Assembly: GCA_031213475.1 (NCBI GenBank)
Contig: JARUPZ010000011.1
Coordinates: 7,005,622 to 7,069,621 of the forward strand
From: Nereocystis luetkeana
Lineage: Eukaryota > Sar > Phaeophyceae > Laminariales > Laminariaceae
Direction: 5' to 3'
Length of the DNA stretch: 64,000 nt
Shown piece by piece: positions 20,611 through 32,824 of the stretch; position 1 is the stretch's first letter, and every line of letters begins with the position of its first letter. Made by a program: the position numbers and the translations under genes. Below the pieces are notes generated by a model that did not search any database, had not been told where the DNA came from, and saw only the letters and a program-made list of their open reading frames with translations.

Positions 20611-23600
20611 TTTACCGGGTGGTATCTGTCCCGGGCAGGGGGGGGGGGGGGGGCTCTTGCGCATACGTTTGCCGCGCGGTGAGAGATCTGAATGATTTCG
20701 GCTCTACGCACACGAACATATGCTATCATAACGGCAAGCACAGAATCTAGACTTTTTTCATCTACAGCTTTAGATCGTGGTGCTCGTCCTCTGTTTGTAA
20801 TATGCAATGGATTTTTTTTCCTGCGCGCTTAAATGCGTCGGAAGAGTTGCCCTGGCTGCCTTGCGTTTTCGTGTGTCGGTGTTGCACACCTCCTTTGCCG
20901 TTTGTTTCGGAGTGGTTATTGGTCACGAGGGCTTGACCGTACCGCGTGGTGTGGAAATAGTGGCCGAAACAGACAGGTTCCGCAAGAACAGCGGTATGAC
21001 ACCCTTTTTTTTTCTCTTGCTCTCGGGAGCACAGCGCTCAAGCTTTTATCTGCGGAATTCCTCGGCACGAGCAACATCATGGGGGAGATGGGGGTGGGGG
21101 GGGGGGGCCAGGAGGTGAGATGGGGGACGGGGGTTTTGTGTTGGTTGGGGCATGATTGTTTTGTCCTTGACGGTATCTAAAAACTCTTGAGCGGTTTTCG
21201 TGTGGAGCGGTGTCAGCAGTTTTATGACACAAAACGGAGAGAAAGAACATAGCATGAATAGCAACGCGATGTGGATCGTGCGTTTGCTTATGGTGCGTCC
21301 ATTGCGTGCGTATATGGCTCTTAAATGTGCATTACTGGCTGCATGCGTTTAAAAAGTGTTTTTTTTTCCTCCCGGCGTTCCCATTGGATTCGGTGTGCCA
21401 TCGGATTGGGTTTTTGCTAAAACTTCAAAACTTTGCACGACGTGATTGGTGTATGGTGTAGGCCTATGAAATTTTGTTGGCTCGTCGGGTAGACCGTCGT
21501 CGTGTACACGAACGTGCGTCCGCGCCTAGTCTGCTGTTTCGTGTCTGCCCTAGCGCTCTCGCCTTATATTTTGGCGCGCGGTGGTAGCAGCAGTAGGTGG
21601 TGGATGAGACAAGTGTGCACGTGACGTCCTCAAATATTTCCCGGCGAGCGGACTTGTCTGTGGCGGGTATTGGGCACCTGAGAGAGAGAGAGAGAGAGAC
21701 AGAAGCCCGTGCCCCGCAGCTTTCTGGTTGGCCAGCTTTAAACAATATGGATGTATTTTTATTGGTGGGGAATCCCTCCAGATGCCACGTCGCCGTCATA
21801 GTAAGAAATCCCAAAGTCGTTCCCTGTACAGGGGAGGACTGCGGGCTCGTGAATGTAATACGAGCCCCGTTCGCTGTAGGTTGGTGGATATCTGGTACGC
21901 AGTGCGCCGTAGTAAAGAGTAGACTGCAACGTAGTTTACTGCGTGTTTGAGCTGTGCTGCTGGGGTTTGCAACGCGCTGTCTAGCGCTGATCTCGTCTCT
22001 ACTCGCTTCCCTTGGTTTGTGTTTGCGTACGTTACTTTTTCCGCGGGGGCTGCGTCCACTCTCGCGTCTCTATACTCGTACATAGGGATTGATTGGAAGA
22101 TTGATTCGCTTTTCCTTTTTTTTGTTTTGTTTTGTTTTGTTTTTTGTTTTTTTTTTGCTTTTTCTTGGACTTTTTTGTGGCGCATCTGACATTTGCCTGC
22201 TATGATACCCACTACATATATGTCCGTTCTCATGTTGCTGTGATGTAGGCGGCGTGAGGAATACATATCAAGCAGCACTTTGTCGAGAACCTTCAAGCAC
22301 GAATACGTACCAATAATAAATGCGCGTACCCGGTACAATTTTTTCCCCCATGTTGTTGCGTTTCTCTTGATGTTTGTATTTTCATAGGACGCGATGCCTG
22401 AACACATGCATGCCGACCGTCATCCATCGTACCAGGTATACTCGACCGGTAGCCTAGTACGTGGTACACCGCGGTACACTTTTTGTTTTGTTGTTGTCGG
22501 TGTGTTTAGCAACAAGGATCAATCTGTCGGCTCATCTCAGCGTTTTGAGCATCTCTCTTCTGGCGTCTGAAGAACGCAGGCGGCATCCCCCGACGAAAGA
22601 TTGAGCCCTCTCGGTACGGAAGAGCCACGTACCACCACCCCTGCCGCGTGTGGTTTTTGTACAAGGATGTATGTATGCAGACTACGAGTATAACTGTTGT
22701 TTTTATGTATTATATGGATTTATTTTCACAAGTTATCCCCTTTCCTTTTTCGCCTGTGGCGGTGACGGGGGGGCTGTTTGCTGGGTGAAGCTTGGCGCCA
22801 ACTCGACGGCCTTTGGTTTCCGAGTTGGCATGCCTCGTCCCTCACGGCATGTTGGCGTTTTTGCCAGGGTGCTTTGCCGTGATGTCAACACCTTTCTCAT
22901 GCGGCATACTTTTTCGCGGCAACAATGCCGTGACGTTACTCTATCGTACTATTATTACAGTAATGGTCCAGCACTAAAAAATACATACCACCATACCTAC
23001 CTGGGATAGGGAGAGAAAGAGATATTTGTGGCACGCAGTTTTCCATATCTCACACCTGACTACGCCTCGCTACCGCCGTGGCAACGTGTTGTTGTGCTTG
23101 TACCACTACCCACCTACTGCTCCTCTGTTCGTCATTGTGGGCACTTGCTGCTATTATTATTGCACTCCAAATACTAGACTGCTTCTACTGCTGCTGCTAC
23201 TACTGCTCTTCCAGCTGCCAGTTGCAATAAACGGCAAACACCACCATGTACGCTGCTGCGCCAGGTACGATATCTAAAACCTGGTACCTGGCACGTTTTA
23301 CGACCACCCCTCTCACCGCTGTAATTACATATAGTTCCCCAGTCAGTGTTCACAGGGTCTCTGTGGCGAAAAATTCTATATATTGTCTCTCTATCCGTCT
23401 GACCTCCGACCCCCTCTTTTCAAATTTAAGGGCCTTTTTAGAAGCGACATTTTTTTTTTTCTCATCCCATCCATTATCTTCACACATCTTCTTCTCTCTC
23501 TCCTTCCAACTCGTAACTCAGATCCGGGGTCACATAGCAGACTCTTCTCCCCCCTTCCCGCTACGGTACGTGCCTTCATTTTTATCGCGAGAAGATTTCA

Positions 23601-23707
23601 GGCTTTTCTTCCCTCGTCGACTCGCATCGAATTGTGCCTATACCCACGCTGCAAGGCGCTCTCAACAATTGAATCCTTTTTTTATTTTTGCAAATAAAGT
23701 CAAAGTC

Positions 23708-23780
23708 CGACCCACCTGGGGCTCGAATCCAGGACTCAAACAAGTAGAATTCGAGGTTAACCACTTGAACCACCGGGGCG
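23708..23780 (-). pseudogene. tRNA-like sequence, 73 nt (tRNA pseudogene or SINE head)
   Basis: Read on the minus strand from 23780 this gives acceptor CGCCCCG pairing with TGGGTCG (six of seven pairs), a D-arm GGTT/AACC with box A text TGGTTCAAGTGGTTAACC, an anticodon stem CGAAT/GTTTG, and a T-stem CCTGG/CCAGG around ATTCGAGCC. The length is that of a tRNA. Against a functional gene: the anticodon loop lacks the expected U33, the T-loop is two bases too long, and one acceptor pair fails. No SINE body is obvious. Confidence 0.45.
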
Positions 23781-23935
23781 ACATACGTCTGGTTTCACGC
23801 CCGAGACTACTACTGTAGATGCCGGGCCGCTGGACCAGCCTTGGCATGCTTCCTCATTCCAGTATAACCCCAGTACAGCGGTATTCGTGGATATTGGCAT
23901 ACAACAAGCCACAAGCCAGGTATGCAGCAGCAGAC

Positions 23936-24044
23936 TATTACGGGGGACCATAGTAAATAGGTCCGAGTTTCGTTAGTAAAAATAGCGAAACATAGAGGTT
24001 TTTGGATATACCGTAGGTCCTACTTAATATGGTCCTCCGTAATA
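23936..24044. mobile_element. Foldback MITE, family M, copy 2
   Basis: Begins TATTACGGGGGACCATAGTA and ends GGTCCTCCGTAATA. Same size and termini as copy 1, in intergenic DNA. Confidence 0.85.
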
Positions 24045-24601
24045 GTGTGTCTATTAATAGAAAAGACTATCGAACGCGAAACAGACTACTGCTGTAGTGG
24101 GCATGCTCGTACGTGACCAGGTATATTGTTGTTCAGTAGTGTTGCAGCTCGTCGTATTTGCTAATTGCGCCGCATTTTAGCAGTATAACATATTACGTGG
24201 TGCATTGATACGCTGTACGTAAAGCCAGACTTCAGACTGACGTACCGCTGCTGCTGATGTGAACTACTCTACTGCCTCCTCTTTGTTGCATTGCACTCTG
24301 GAGCTTTAAACTGCAGGCTTCGTCGTTCCGGCGTTGTTCCGCAAGCCCCAAATCGCCAACACCAAGCTCCAAGCTCGTTTCTTTTATTTCCCCGCAATCT
24401 CCGCAATCTCCGTAATTTCCGAAGAGGGTGTTGTGTGCTCATCACTACTCGTACTGCTGTAGTATACCAGATATAGTGTAGCTCACCACACCAGATCAGG
24501 AGTTGTCGGTAGTGTGAGCTGTGAGCTGGAAGTTAGGAGCATCGCCACAGCAGCCGTGAGTCGTCGAGGTACACGGGCGGTATCGGGTATCGGGCTCACC
24601 G

Positions 24602-27600
24602 ATGAGCCAGCCAAGGGTAGAAGCTCTCGAGACCGCGATACGTCGAAACTTGGGGTTTCACCTCGGGTCGGGCGGAGCGGACGAAGAACAAGACCGTGAA
24701 CTGCTTGTGTCGGCCTTTCTCGACGCCGCCGAGGCGGGCACGTTACAAGACACGGCGGCGGTGGCTCAAGAATTCGACGACTACCTCCCGCACGCCAGCC
24801 TGGCGGGGGGCTCCGATCGGCAGGAACTTTTCGAGGACATCTTGCGGTAGGCGACATCGTGGGCTCATACTCAGTATTGCATTGGTATTGTGTTACTTCC
24901 TCTTTCCCAGGGTCTCTTGCTGCAAAAATGTCGATCGCTTTTGTTTTCGGGCAACTATTAATAATACGTAATAACCCTAAAAAAGAAGGGTCTTTTGGCT
25001 GCTCCTTGCGATCATCGGGACACAGCTCGTACGTAAGTGTACGTACATGACAGTACACGCTGATCCGCCTGTCGTGTGACAAGTGATGAACCATCGCGAC
25101 GCACCGCTCGCCGGTGTCGTGCACTGCTGCAGCCGTTGTCTGCCGGCCCTCGTCCGGGCCGAAAACATCGAAAGAGATCGGGTCCGGGGGTACTGCGTAT
25201 GCCAGCTTGAATAACCGCCTGGTGGAGCAAACGACGGGTACTGCTGTAGGCATGCATGGTGGTGCATTGTAATACATACCTGGTACTGCATACTGTACTG
25301 CAGGTGCAGGTGCAGGCAGAAGTACAACGAGTAGCCCTGATCGAGAATCGTACTACGGGTACATTCCTAAGTCCTACATACCCTCCCTCACAGAACATCA
25401 CGATAGCATTGCACACGTCCGACATAACGCGATCTGCCTGTGACCTACTAGATCGCACAGATCAGTGGGGTGGAGCATGTGTATCGGCACACGTCGAATG
25501 TTGCAGCAGCCAGTAAGTACCCTGCTGCTGTAGGCTTAAAATCGTACCAGGTATGGGTAAATAATACGCCACGCTGAACGTTGCACACGCCCCGACATAT
25601 CATGATCCGCCTCAGCGGCCTAGATGAGTACTACTACAGTTGTAGTACAGCAGTTATCCACCAGATCAATGGGTTGGGACGCGTGTGTAGATGAGGCCTA
25701 TCCTACAGATCACCAAATGTAAACGTTTACGTATCGCACAGATCGTACCAGATCACGGTAGAGCGTGCTCTCAGCTCTGGGCACACGCGTGATATCCGGT
25801 GCATACCAGCTGTGTGTGTTCTTCACATTAAACAGTTTAGTTTTGTCCATATATTACCGGTAGATACAGTAGATACAAGGCAGAAACATGTACAGATACT
25901 TCAGACCCTGGCGTAGATCAGTCACGTGTTTTTTTTTTTACAGATAATCCCAGAGTTTTGAAAGCGATCTGTGTGATCTGGACGTCAGTGGTATGATCTG
26001 TCTGACAAGCGTGTAGAACAGTGATTCAACATTGCCCGATATCAACACGTGTCACATTGATATATACCACCAGCACAGGTTCATATTCGTATTCGTGTGC
26101 ATGAGGTATAATGTCACGGACAGGGTAAGACGTATCGGTCGTAGACCTCGGAACGCGCATGCAAGGAAGGATGTCATACCTCTCAAAGTCATGCATCAAA
26201 GATCCCACCGGGCTAGATATCGGGTTGTTAAGAGGTCCGCAGCATGGACCGTGTTCACCTCTACCCTCAAGCTGACCACGAGGACCTCCAGAACCGACCC
26301 GATCAGGTAAGGCCGTTGCAACGATCTGCGGTGTTACTCTATTAATAGTAACCTTGACCCTCTTGGGTTCGGCAATTCCGTGCTAAATACGAAAAAGAAC
26401 TCTGCTCGGCTTACGTCGGCCGTAAGGACGGCTACAAGGGACCCTCGCTTCGCGACCTCTCCACGGCGACTTCTCCGCGACATCGTCGGCTCTCACTGCG
26501 AGCATCGGCTTTACAATAATAGCCCAATAAAAGTGTTTGCGTCTCACCACAAAAAAAATGGGTCAGGACGGCCACTTTTATTATCCCGTTACCGACAGTT
26601 CGTTAGACCTTGTTTCCGAACTTGGGCCGAATTTGGCTAAATCTTCCGAGTCAAGTTTTTTTTGTTTTTGGAGAACGAAAATTGATAAAAGCCTACAAGG
26701 GCAACGACCCCAGCATTCTGTTGCCCAACATCCCTCCGAAGCGAAAGGCGCAGCGTTGGTTGGCCGACTAAACCCGGAGATATCGCGAATTTTGAACGCT
26801 CGAAGTAGTATGGCTTACCACTTGTTCGAGATTCGGTCTGATTGGCCCAAGGTCAGGATTTTGGGCTGCTTTGATTGGCTTTGGTCTACGGCTAGGGTTA
26901 GGGATAGTTCTATTCGTTTCGTACACGGCGTATGTCAACCATTTTTTCGAATACCTGGTAGGTGGTAAGCAACCCTTCCTTGAAGGGCGCGCCTGGTTGT
27001 GTTCGTGCGTGCATCGCACCTGTGCCTTCATTAGCAGACCCTCCTCTGAAAGGTTGGGGGAGGGCAGGCGCGAGTCAACCGCGGTGCCCTCCCGGATGGC
27101 AATCGACCGTCGCTCCTACCTCACCGAAGAGGTGTTCGAGCTGAGCTCTGGTGGGGGGCAGGGCTTGCGATGTGGGGATGGCGGATTCCCTAGCCGCTTG
27201 CGCCTTGTTTGTTTGTCGACCTATGCACGAGTGCAGCGCCCTGACAGCACCTATCTCGTTGTCGTTTTAGATTAATCGGTTGTTTGTGTTTCCTCGTGCC
27301 ACTACGAGCCCTGTACTTGGACGAGAGCGTTGCTTCTGGGAGGGTATCAGGGTGCGGAGAAGCCAAGGAGTGTGTGTGGGGGTGTACTTATTATCATGCA
27401 TGCCCGTATACTAGTCGTATGACCATAGACCCTCGCATCCCGACAATGACGGGACGGAGCACGTCGGGTTTCCACCGGCATGGCAGACATTGCTTGCGCC
27501 AAGCGCGAAGCGCTGAGAGGTGTTGGGCCAGTCGCATGAAGAGTGAACTGCATTCTACTAAGAACCGCTTTTGAGGGGGGTTTTTCTTGCATATGGATGA

Positions 27601-30600
27601 CAGCGTCAATGGATTTAGTTATTTTCTGGTGTGGCCACTTCCAGAGACAGTAATGGGTCCACTATATAACTGCCCCGCGGGTATCTCATCATATACCTGG
27701 TACACATTACGTGATACAATAATCCCCCTTGTGCGGAGTTATTAGGGTTCCCGCACAATAAATGAGCTTACTCGACCGCCAGCTGTGGTGACCGCCTAAA
27801 TAAAAGAAGAGAAAAACGGCATCCTGGTTGTCCAGCTGACGCAGTGAGAGGCGTGTTTTACAGCGTCGTCGTCAACCGACCCCAGCTCAACCTATATGTA
27901 TATATATATATGCCAGGTATATAAGATAGGGGGGAGCTGTGACGATGGCGCTGATGCGTTGACTGAGCACCCAAGGGGAAGCGCTCAAGCGCTGGCTGCG
28001 AGCATCGCTGCTTGGACAATAACGTCCCGCTGCTAAATCGCTGTGTGTACTGAGGTGCCTGTGTTTCGTGCTCGTTTCTTTGTTGTTGTGTTTTGTCTCC
28101 GACAACGGCAATGCATTCGCAAGAAAAGGAGCGCGCGGCAGCAGCAGCAGCAGCGGCAGCAGCTTGTCCGACGCAAAACACAGGCCGCGAGAGGTTTCCT
28201 GTCGTCTGCGGCGTTGTAGTCCTGCCGTCGGGGTACTGTGCCTATGGACGACTCGCTGCAGTGCGCATCAACACACACACGCGGAGACAGGACAATACCA
28301 GCAACGTTTTTTCATACAGCGTACCTCTCGGTATCGCCTACCGTACACTAATCTATCACTCCGCATGGATGGCCACCCAGCGGGCCGCGATCTATCTTTT
28401 TAAGAGGTAATTTCCAGCCAGAACGTGGTTCACGCACACCGGAGATACTTCATTTTAGGTATCGAATTACCGACGGGCGTCCATTTTTCATTTTTTTTTG
28501 TTCTGGCGCAAGCGGTCTAATATCATGCCGTCCGGAACTTTTTATGTAGCCGCAGCAAGTAACGACATCCAGCGTGACCAGCAGTACAAAGTAGTCCGTT
28601 CTACAGCTAGCGGTGCACGCACACGCCGAGCTCGACCCCGAGCGTGGCTCGCTCAGTCGTTGAACCAACTGATGTATTCACATTAGTACGAGCCCACAGC
28701 AGGTGCCGTGTACGTAGAGACCCAAACGCTGAAAAAGTCGTCCGTATCAAACATCTAGTATACTGCAATACGTACGTACGTACGTACGTACGGGCGCGCG
28801 GTAGTACGAGAGGTATCGGGCCGGGCCGGCCGCGTGTCGCACTACCCCTTGTTGCATACTGGTAATTATTATTCGGACACACGTATAATGCTGACTACTA
28901 CTGCACCCGTGCAGGGTTAAGAGATACCAGGTAGGATGTTAGCATCCACCTTGTCTGGAGAAACTCGGACAGATCATGAGATCGTCGACTACTTTGGTCG
29001 GATGTTTGTTTTTTGTTTTTTTTTCTCGGCTGATGTCCCCCGAAAGGGTTGGCGAGTGCCTTCGGCGACATTCACGTATCAACAGTACCTGCTGGTACTG
29101 GTGCCTACAGCAATATACCTGCTGGTCCCTACCTATATAATGTAGTGCGCTGTTCGACTATTCTGTCTGTTGCCGGCAAGGTTTGAACCCTCTCTTGCAG
29201 TAGTCCTTACTGTAATGATATACTTCGAGTATACCGGTATATATATATCGCTGTAAATGCTGTGGTTGTATCTGAAACGTTTCGGGAGCGGTCGCAGAGA
29301 AAACTCGCCTCAAAAACGAAGAATATTCCTGTTGGACTATGTTGACCCTGACGCCCCCTTGAACTCGGCGCATGTCCTTGCCCGGGAGAGGGAAAATCAC
29401 AGTCCTCCATCCTTCAGGAGTGCACGCCTGCAGAACACACGGCGATTTCGCCTGACAACGCTGTTACTGCCTAGATAGAAATCTCTTGTCACCGCTTTCT
29501 AGAAAAACTGAAAACGAATCTTCTACGCCCAGCGAGGCGCCCCCCACAGCAGCTCAACGTGAAGGGTGAACTTTGTAGTGTGTGTTCCCGTCGTCTGCGC
29601 GCACTCTCACAATGATTCGTAAATAAGTATACAATCGAATGAGTTTCGAGGCAAAAATCGGTCTCACAGCCGATACATGTATGTATACCTGGTATGTATG
29701 TCTTTTTTCGTTTTGTTTCAGAGTCCCGCTTTTGGTATGCACGTGCTCGCACGATTTTCGTTTTTTTGAACAGGGACACGCTGAAGCAGTTTCCTCTGGA
29801 TGCTTCGGCGCAAGACGAGGACGACGAGGAACAAGACGGGAGCGGCGACGACGCGGAGCCCGGGTGCTGCTTGCTGTGCGAGAGGCTCATGCCCCTGACG
29901 CGCCACCACGTGATCCCCAGGTACCTGGCATCGGCAAGGCTCCACACATCGGAGAGGCCAAGATAAAACACGTTTATTATGGGGGGGGGGGGGCTTAATG
30001 ATCAGAATCCACGATGGAACCCAAAAACAACATATCCCCCTATATATAATATGTATGTCCAATATATGTCCATATATCTACAGTATATACATAAATACAC
30101 ATGACCATAGACCCTCGTATCCCTACAATGCTGGGACGGAGCATTTCGGGTTTTCACCGACCAGGCAGACATTGTTTGTACCAAGTGCGGAGCGCCGTGA
30201 GGTGTTCAGTTCAGCAAGAGGTGGGGGGGGGGGGGGGGTCGGGGGGGATTCTCGTTGATCGCCTTGCCTTAGTTAGTTGACCAATGACCACGCATCCCTT
30301 TCGAGACGGAGCTCCGTTCCTACTCCTAGTAGAGACACCTCCAACGAATGGGCGCTCATTACGTTGTTTCCCTATGTTACACAGAAAAAAAAGCTATATC
30401 ATCCGCTTCTTGTTTCACCGCCGGTGGCCACCATCCATCTCCCAGGATAGCGATCGTTTTCTCGCTGCTGCCTAGCGTACCAAACTCCTCCATGCCACAT
30501 TGGTCTATTTCCCTCATCTCCTCTCCCAATACATTCCGTTCCTCCTTGTACATTTCGCATTCTCCGACCATGTGCGTTCTACTCTCCATTGCTTTGCCAC

Positions 30601-32824
30601 ACGGGCACATCTGTGCATCTATTTCTTCCTCGTCCTCCCGGCTACTGGCATACCTCTTTCTTCTTTCTGGCAGGTCCAGATCACCTACACGAAATCGCAG
30701 TTTCAGCGATTTCGCGGGGTCCATTGGGTCGTGCAAATACTTTTTCATTCCTATCTCTTCGCTAAAACGCCCGTGCCTCTCTTTTCTGTTTTCATCGATT
30801 TCACCTTATTTCTTGGCGCTCCGTAGCCTTTCCCTTCTCCCTATCCTTTCTTCCATTCATGTCTTGTACCTCCCAAACTTGTCTTCGGACATCACCTCTT
30901 CTTGGTTTCCTTCTCTATACTTCCACACTTTCCCAGCTACGCTATCCCACCTTATCCCAGCTCGCCGTTTCGCTACTTCCCCCCATACAGCTCTATCAAC
31001 TATGGCTGGCAACCTCTTCTTTGGCATGTGCCTTCCTTCATGTTGCCATTTCAACTTTCTCACGTCTCGATTTGTCTCAAGTGGGCAGGCACATTTCCAG
31101 TCCTGCTCTTAGTACTGCGGGGGTAGGGGGGGGGGGGGGTTACGACAGTGTCGTACTACCACCGCCTACAAGAGAAAACATACGTAAACGGCATGGCGAC
31201 CCATATAAACATCTTGCAACACGCGTCCTATTTGAATTCCTGAGAGGTTCGTCGCGGAAAACGTAGGGCGCAGTTCTGTAAAGTATATCCGCAATCGCTC
31301 GGTGTTTCCACTACGATAGTACCAGGTATGCTACAGTCAGTACGCACCCCCTCCGCGTCGTCGATACAAAAACTCCTACAGCGTGTACTGTAGGAAATTC
31401 GTCAGAGAGGAGGCCCGTACGATACGATACCCCCCCCCCCCCCCCCCCCCCGAGGGAAAGCCTCTCACACATCGAACCGGTTTGCGATTCTCACTTCATG
31501 AATATGTTTCACGGCACCGTTCTGTCCCTAAATATAAGTCAAATTTGTATAGAATATTAGTATAAAAATGGTTCCTATATTTCAGGGCAAAGTGGAGTAT
31601 ATACAAATATATACCATATTTTTACCAGCATATATATAAATATATACCATATTATACACCAGGGCATGTATAAATCAGCATGATCTGCATGGTCTAACAC
31701 CAACACCTTCCGACAGAGGGGTGATCGATCTGCATGACGCAGCAGCTCTTGCGCACATACGTGTATACATACGCAGGGTGGGTGGGTGGGTGGGTGGGAG
31801 GGATTGTATGATACAGCTCGTTTCTTGAACAAACATCTATAAAGGCAAAAAGAAAGATTTTACTGTAGGGGGGAGGCTACTGTAGTAATCCGAAACCAAA
31901 TTTGGCTCAGAAGTAAGTTTATACGACCACGGCCATGCATGAGATCGAGTACATATCTCCTATCGAGTACGCCCCCCCTCCCCCCCCCCCCCCCCCCCCT
32001 CCTATTATATATAGGTTGGGTTGGCGTCGGTTGGCAATGACACTGTAAAACATGAGGCTCACTACGTGAGCTAGACAACCAGAGGGTACCATTTCTTTTG
32101 TTGTTTTTTTTGGCGGTCGCCCACAGCTGGTCGTCGAGTTAGATCAGTTGTGCGAGGTAAAGAACCTTTACTCCGCACAAGAGAATTGATAGTATCACGT
32201 AGTGTTCAGGTAAGGCACCTAAGAGGCAGTTACATAGTACTCCCATTGCTGTCTCTGGAAGTGCCTACAACGGAAATTGAATTCACTCCTTGAAGCTGTC
32301 ATCCATATGCAAGTCCACCTCACAAGCGGTTCTTAGCAGGATGCAGCTCACCCTTCATGCGACTCGCCAGACACCTTCCGGCGCTTCGCGCTTGGTGCAA
32401 GCATTGTCTGCGGTCGGTGAAAACCTGACATGCTCTTTCCCGGCATTGTAGGGATGCGAGGGTATATGGTCATACGACTACGGTCATGCATGATCTCGAG
32501 TACATCTCTCCTATCGAGTACACCCCCCCCCCCCCCTCCCCTCCCCCTCCCCCGCCTGCCGCCACTGCCGACAGGAGCACCCACAAGCGCTACCGCAAGA
32601 AGGGCTACACGGACGCGACGCTGAACCGCACGATCGACATCTGCCGCCCCTGCCACAGCGCCGTGCACCGCACCCACGACGCCTCGGCGCTGGCCGAGCG
32701 CTTCACCACTCGGGAGGAGCTGCTGGCGGACGAGAGCATCGCCCGATTCGTCGCGTGGGCGCGGAAGCAGAAGACCACGAGCTCGCAGGACGCGAGGAAT
32801 AACCTACTCCATTATCCGCGATAG
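24602..32824 (+). CDS. HNH-type zinc protein, 213 aa, 3 exons
   Basis: Exons 24602-24846, 29774-29920 and 32575-32824 join in phase (2/1 at both junctions) and end at TAG. An in-frame TGA at 24557 makes the ATG at 24602 the first usable start. The N-terminal 82 residues (MSQPRVEALE onward) are acidic and helical-looking. An Asp/Glu-rich linker follows. The core is CCLLC at 113-117, TRHHVIPR at 124-131, then CRPCHSAVH at 154-162: a treble-clef HNH layout with two CxxC zinc knuckles, the double His, and Asn148 between them. From family knowledge HNH folds usually cleave or bind nucleic acid. I recall similar short proteins as uncharacterised in fungi and algae, so catalysis is unproven. The last intron falls inside the HNH motif, between HHVIP and the second knuckle. 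Introns of 4.9 and 2.7 kb are full of mobile DNA. Confidence 0.8.
27365..27915 (+). mobile_element. Family A element, near-complete copy
   Basis: GTGTGGGGGTGTACTTATTA, CATGCATGCCCGTA, GACCATAGACCCTCGCATCC, GTCGCATGAAGAGTGAACTG, then the body with CCACTTCCAGAGACAGTAAT, the tail GTCCAGCTGACGCAGTGAGA, and CAACC plus (TA)n. It is in the first intron of the HNH gene, about 2.4 kb from the nearest exon. Confidence 0.8.
30095..30212 (+). mobile_element. Family A element, internal fragment
   Basis: ATGACCATAGACCCTCGTAT through TTTTCACCGACCAGGCAGAC and AGCGCCGTGAGGTGTTC match family A. The poly-G head is missing, and a family B copy follows at once. Confidence 0.75.
30222..30400 (+). repeat. Family B repeat
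   Basis: G-run, GATTCTCGTTGATCGCCTTG, GACCAATGACCACGCATCCC, TTTCGAGACGGAGCTCCGTT, AGAGACACCTCCAACGAATG and CATTACGTTGTTTCCC. This is the mirror of the copy at 9330-9500 and one of the longest. Confidence 0.7.
30377..31110 (-). mobile_element. LINE (non-LTR retrotransposon) C-terminal fragment, decayed
   Basis: Two collinear minus-strand pieces: 31063-30857 (KLKWQHEGRHMPKKRLPAI, then RAGIRWDSVAGKVWKYREG) and about 30800-30377 (KYLHDPMDPAKSLKLRFRVG, then CPCGKAMESRTHMVGECEMY). The second contains a CxC-x8-H-x4-C zinc knuckle like that at the C-terminus of many LINE polyproteins. Stops and frame changes separate the pieces, and the reverse transcriptase core is absent. It lies antisense in the second intron of the HNH gene. 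The assignment rests on general resemblance rather than a named clade. Confidence 0.6.
31575..31665. repeat. ATATATACCATATTT minisatellite
   Basis: Repeats of AAATATATACCATATT with a TTTACCAGCATATATAT spacer, an AT-rich tract in the second intron of the HNH gene. Confidence 0.6.
31915..31998 (-). mobile_element. Family A truncated head plus C-run
   Basis: ACGGCCATGCATGAGATCGA and GTACATATCTCCTATCGAGT are the complement of the family A head, followed by a long C-run that directly abuts the tail of the next copy (32003). The same arrangement is seen at 59748 and 60868. Confidence 0.75.
32003..32545 (-). mobile_element. Family A element, complete copy with head at a splice acceptor
   Basis: From TATATATAGGTTGGGTTGGC (tail) through CTCACTACGTGAGCTAGACA, GGCAGTTACATAGTACTCCC, CTCACCCTTCATGCGACTCG and GGTCATACGACTACGG, to TACATCTCTCCTATCGAGTA and C-runs. 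The C-run lies about 40 bp before the acceptor at 32574 of the last HNH-gene exon and supplies its pyrimidine tract. Confidence 0.85.

Larger units (their letters stand above)
19675..24601. other. Intergenic region between the PAT1-like and HNH-protein genes
   Basis: About 4.9 kb without an exon I can support. It holds poly-T and G-run stretches (19705-19900), a GATCATGATCTAG-rich segment (20340-20610), a GA microsatellite (21681-21700), a T-rich run (22110-22170), a tRNA-like sequence (23708-23780) and one family M MITE (23936-24044). Confidence 0.6.

Noticed and set aside
28093..28410. A 105-codon plus-strand open frame (Ala run, then GYCAYGRLAAV)
   Set aside because: Triplet-repeat origin of the Ala run, no homology I recognise, and no splice context. 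It lies in the HNH-gene intron.
29160..29245. tRNA on the minus strand suggested by GGGTTCAAACC
   Set aside because: Only the T-loop text fits. No acceptor partner or D-arm is found upstream at tRNA distance.
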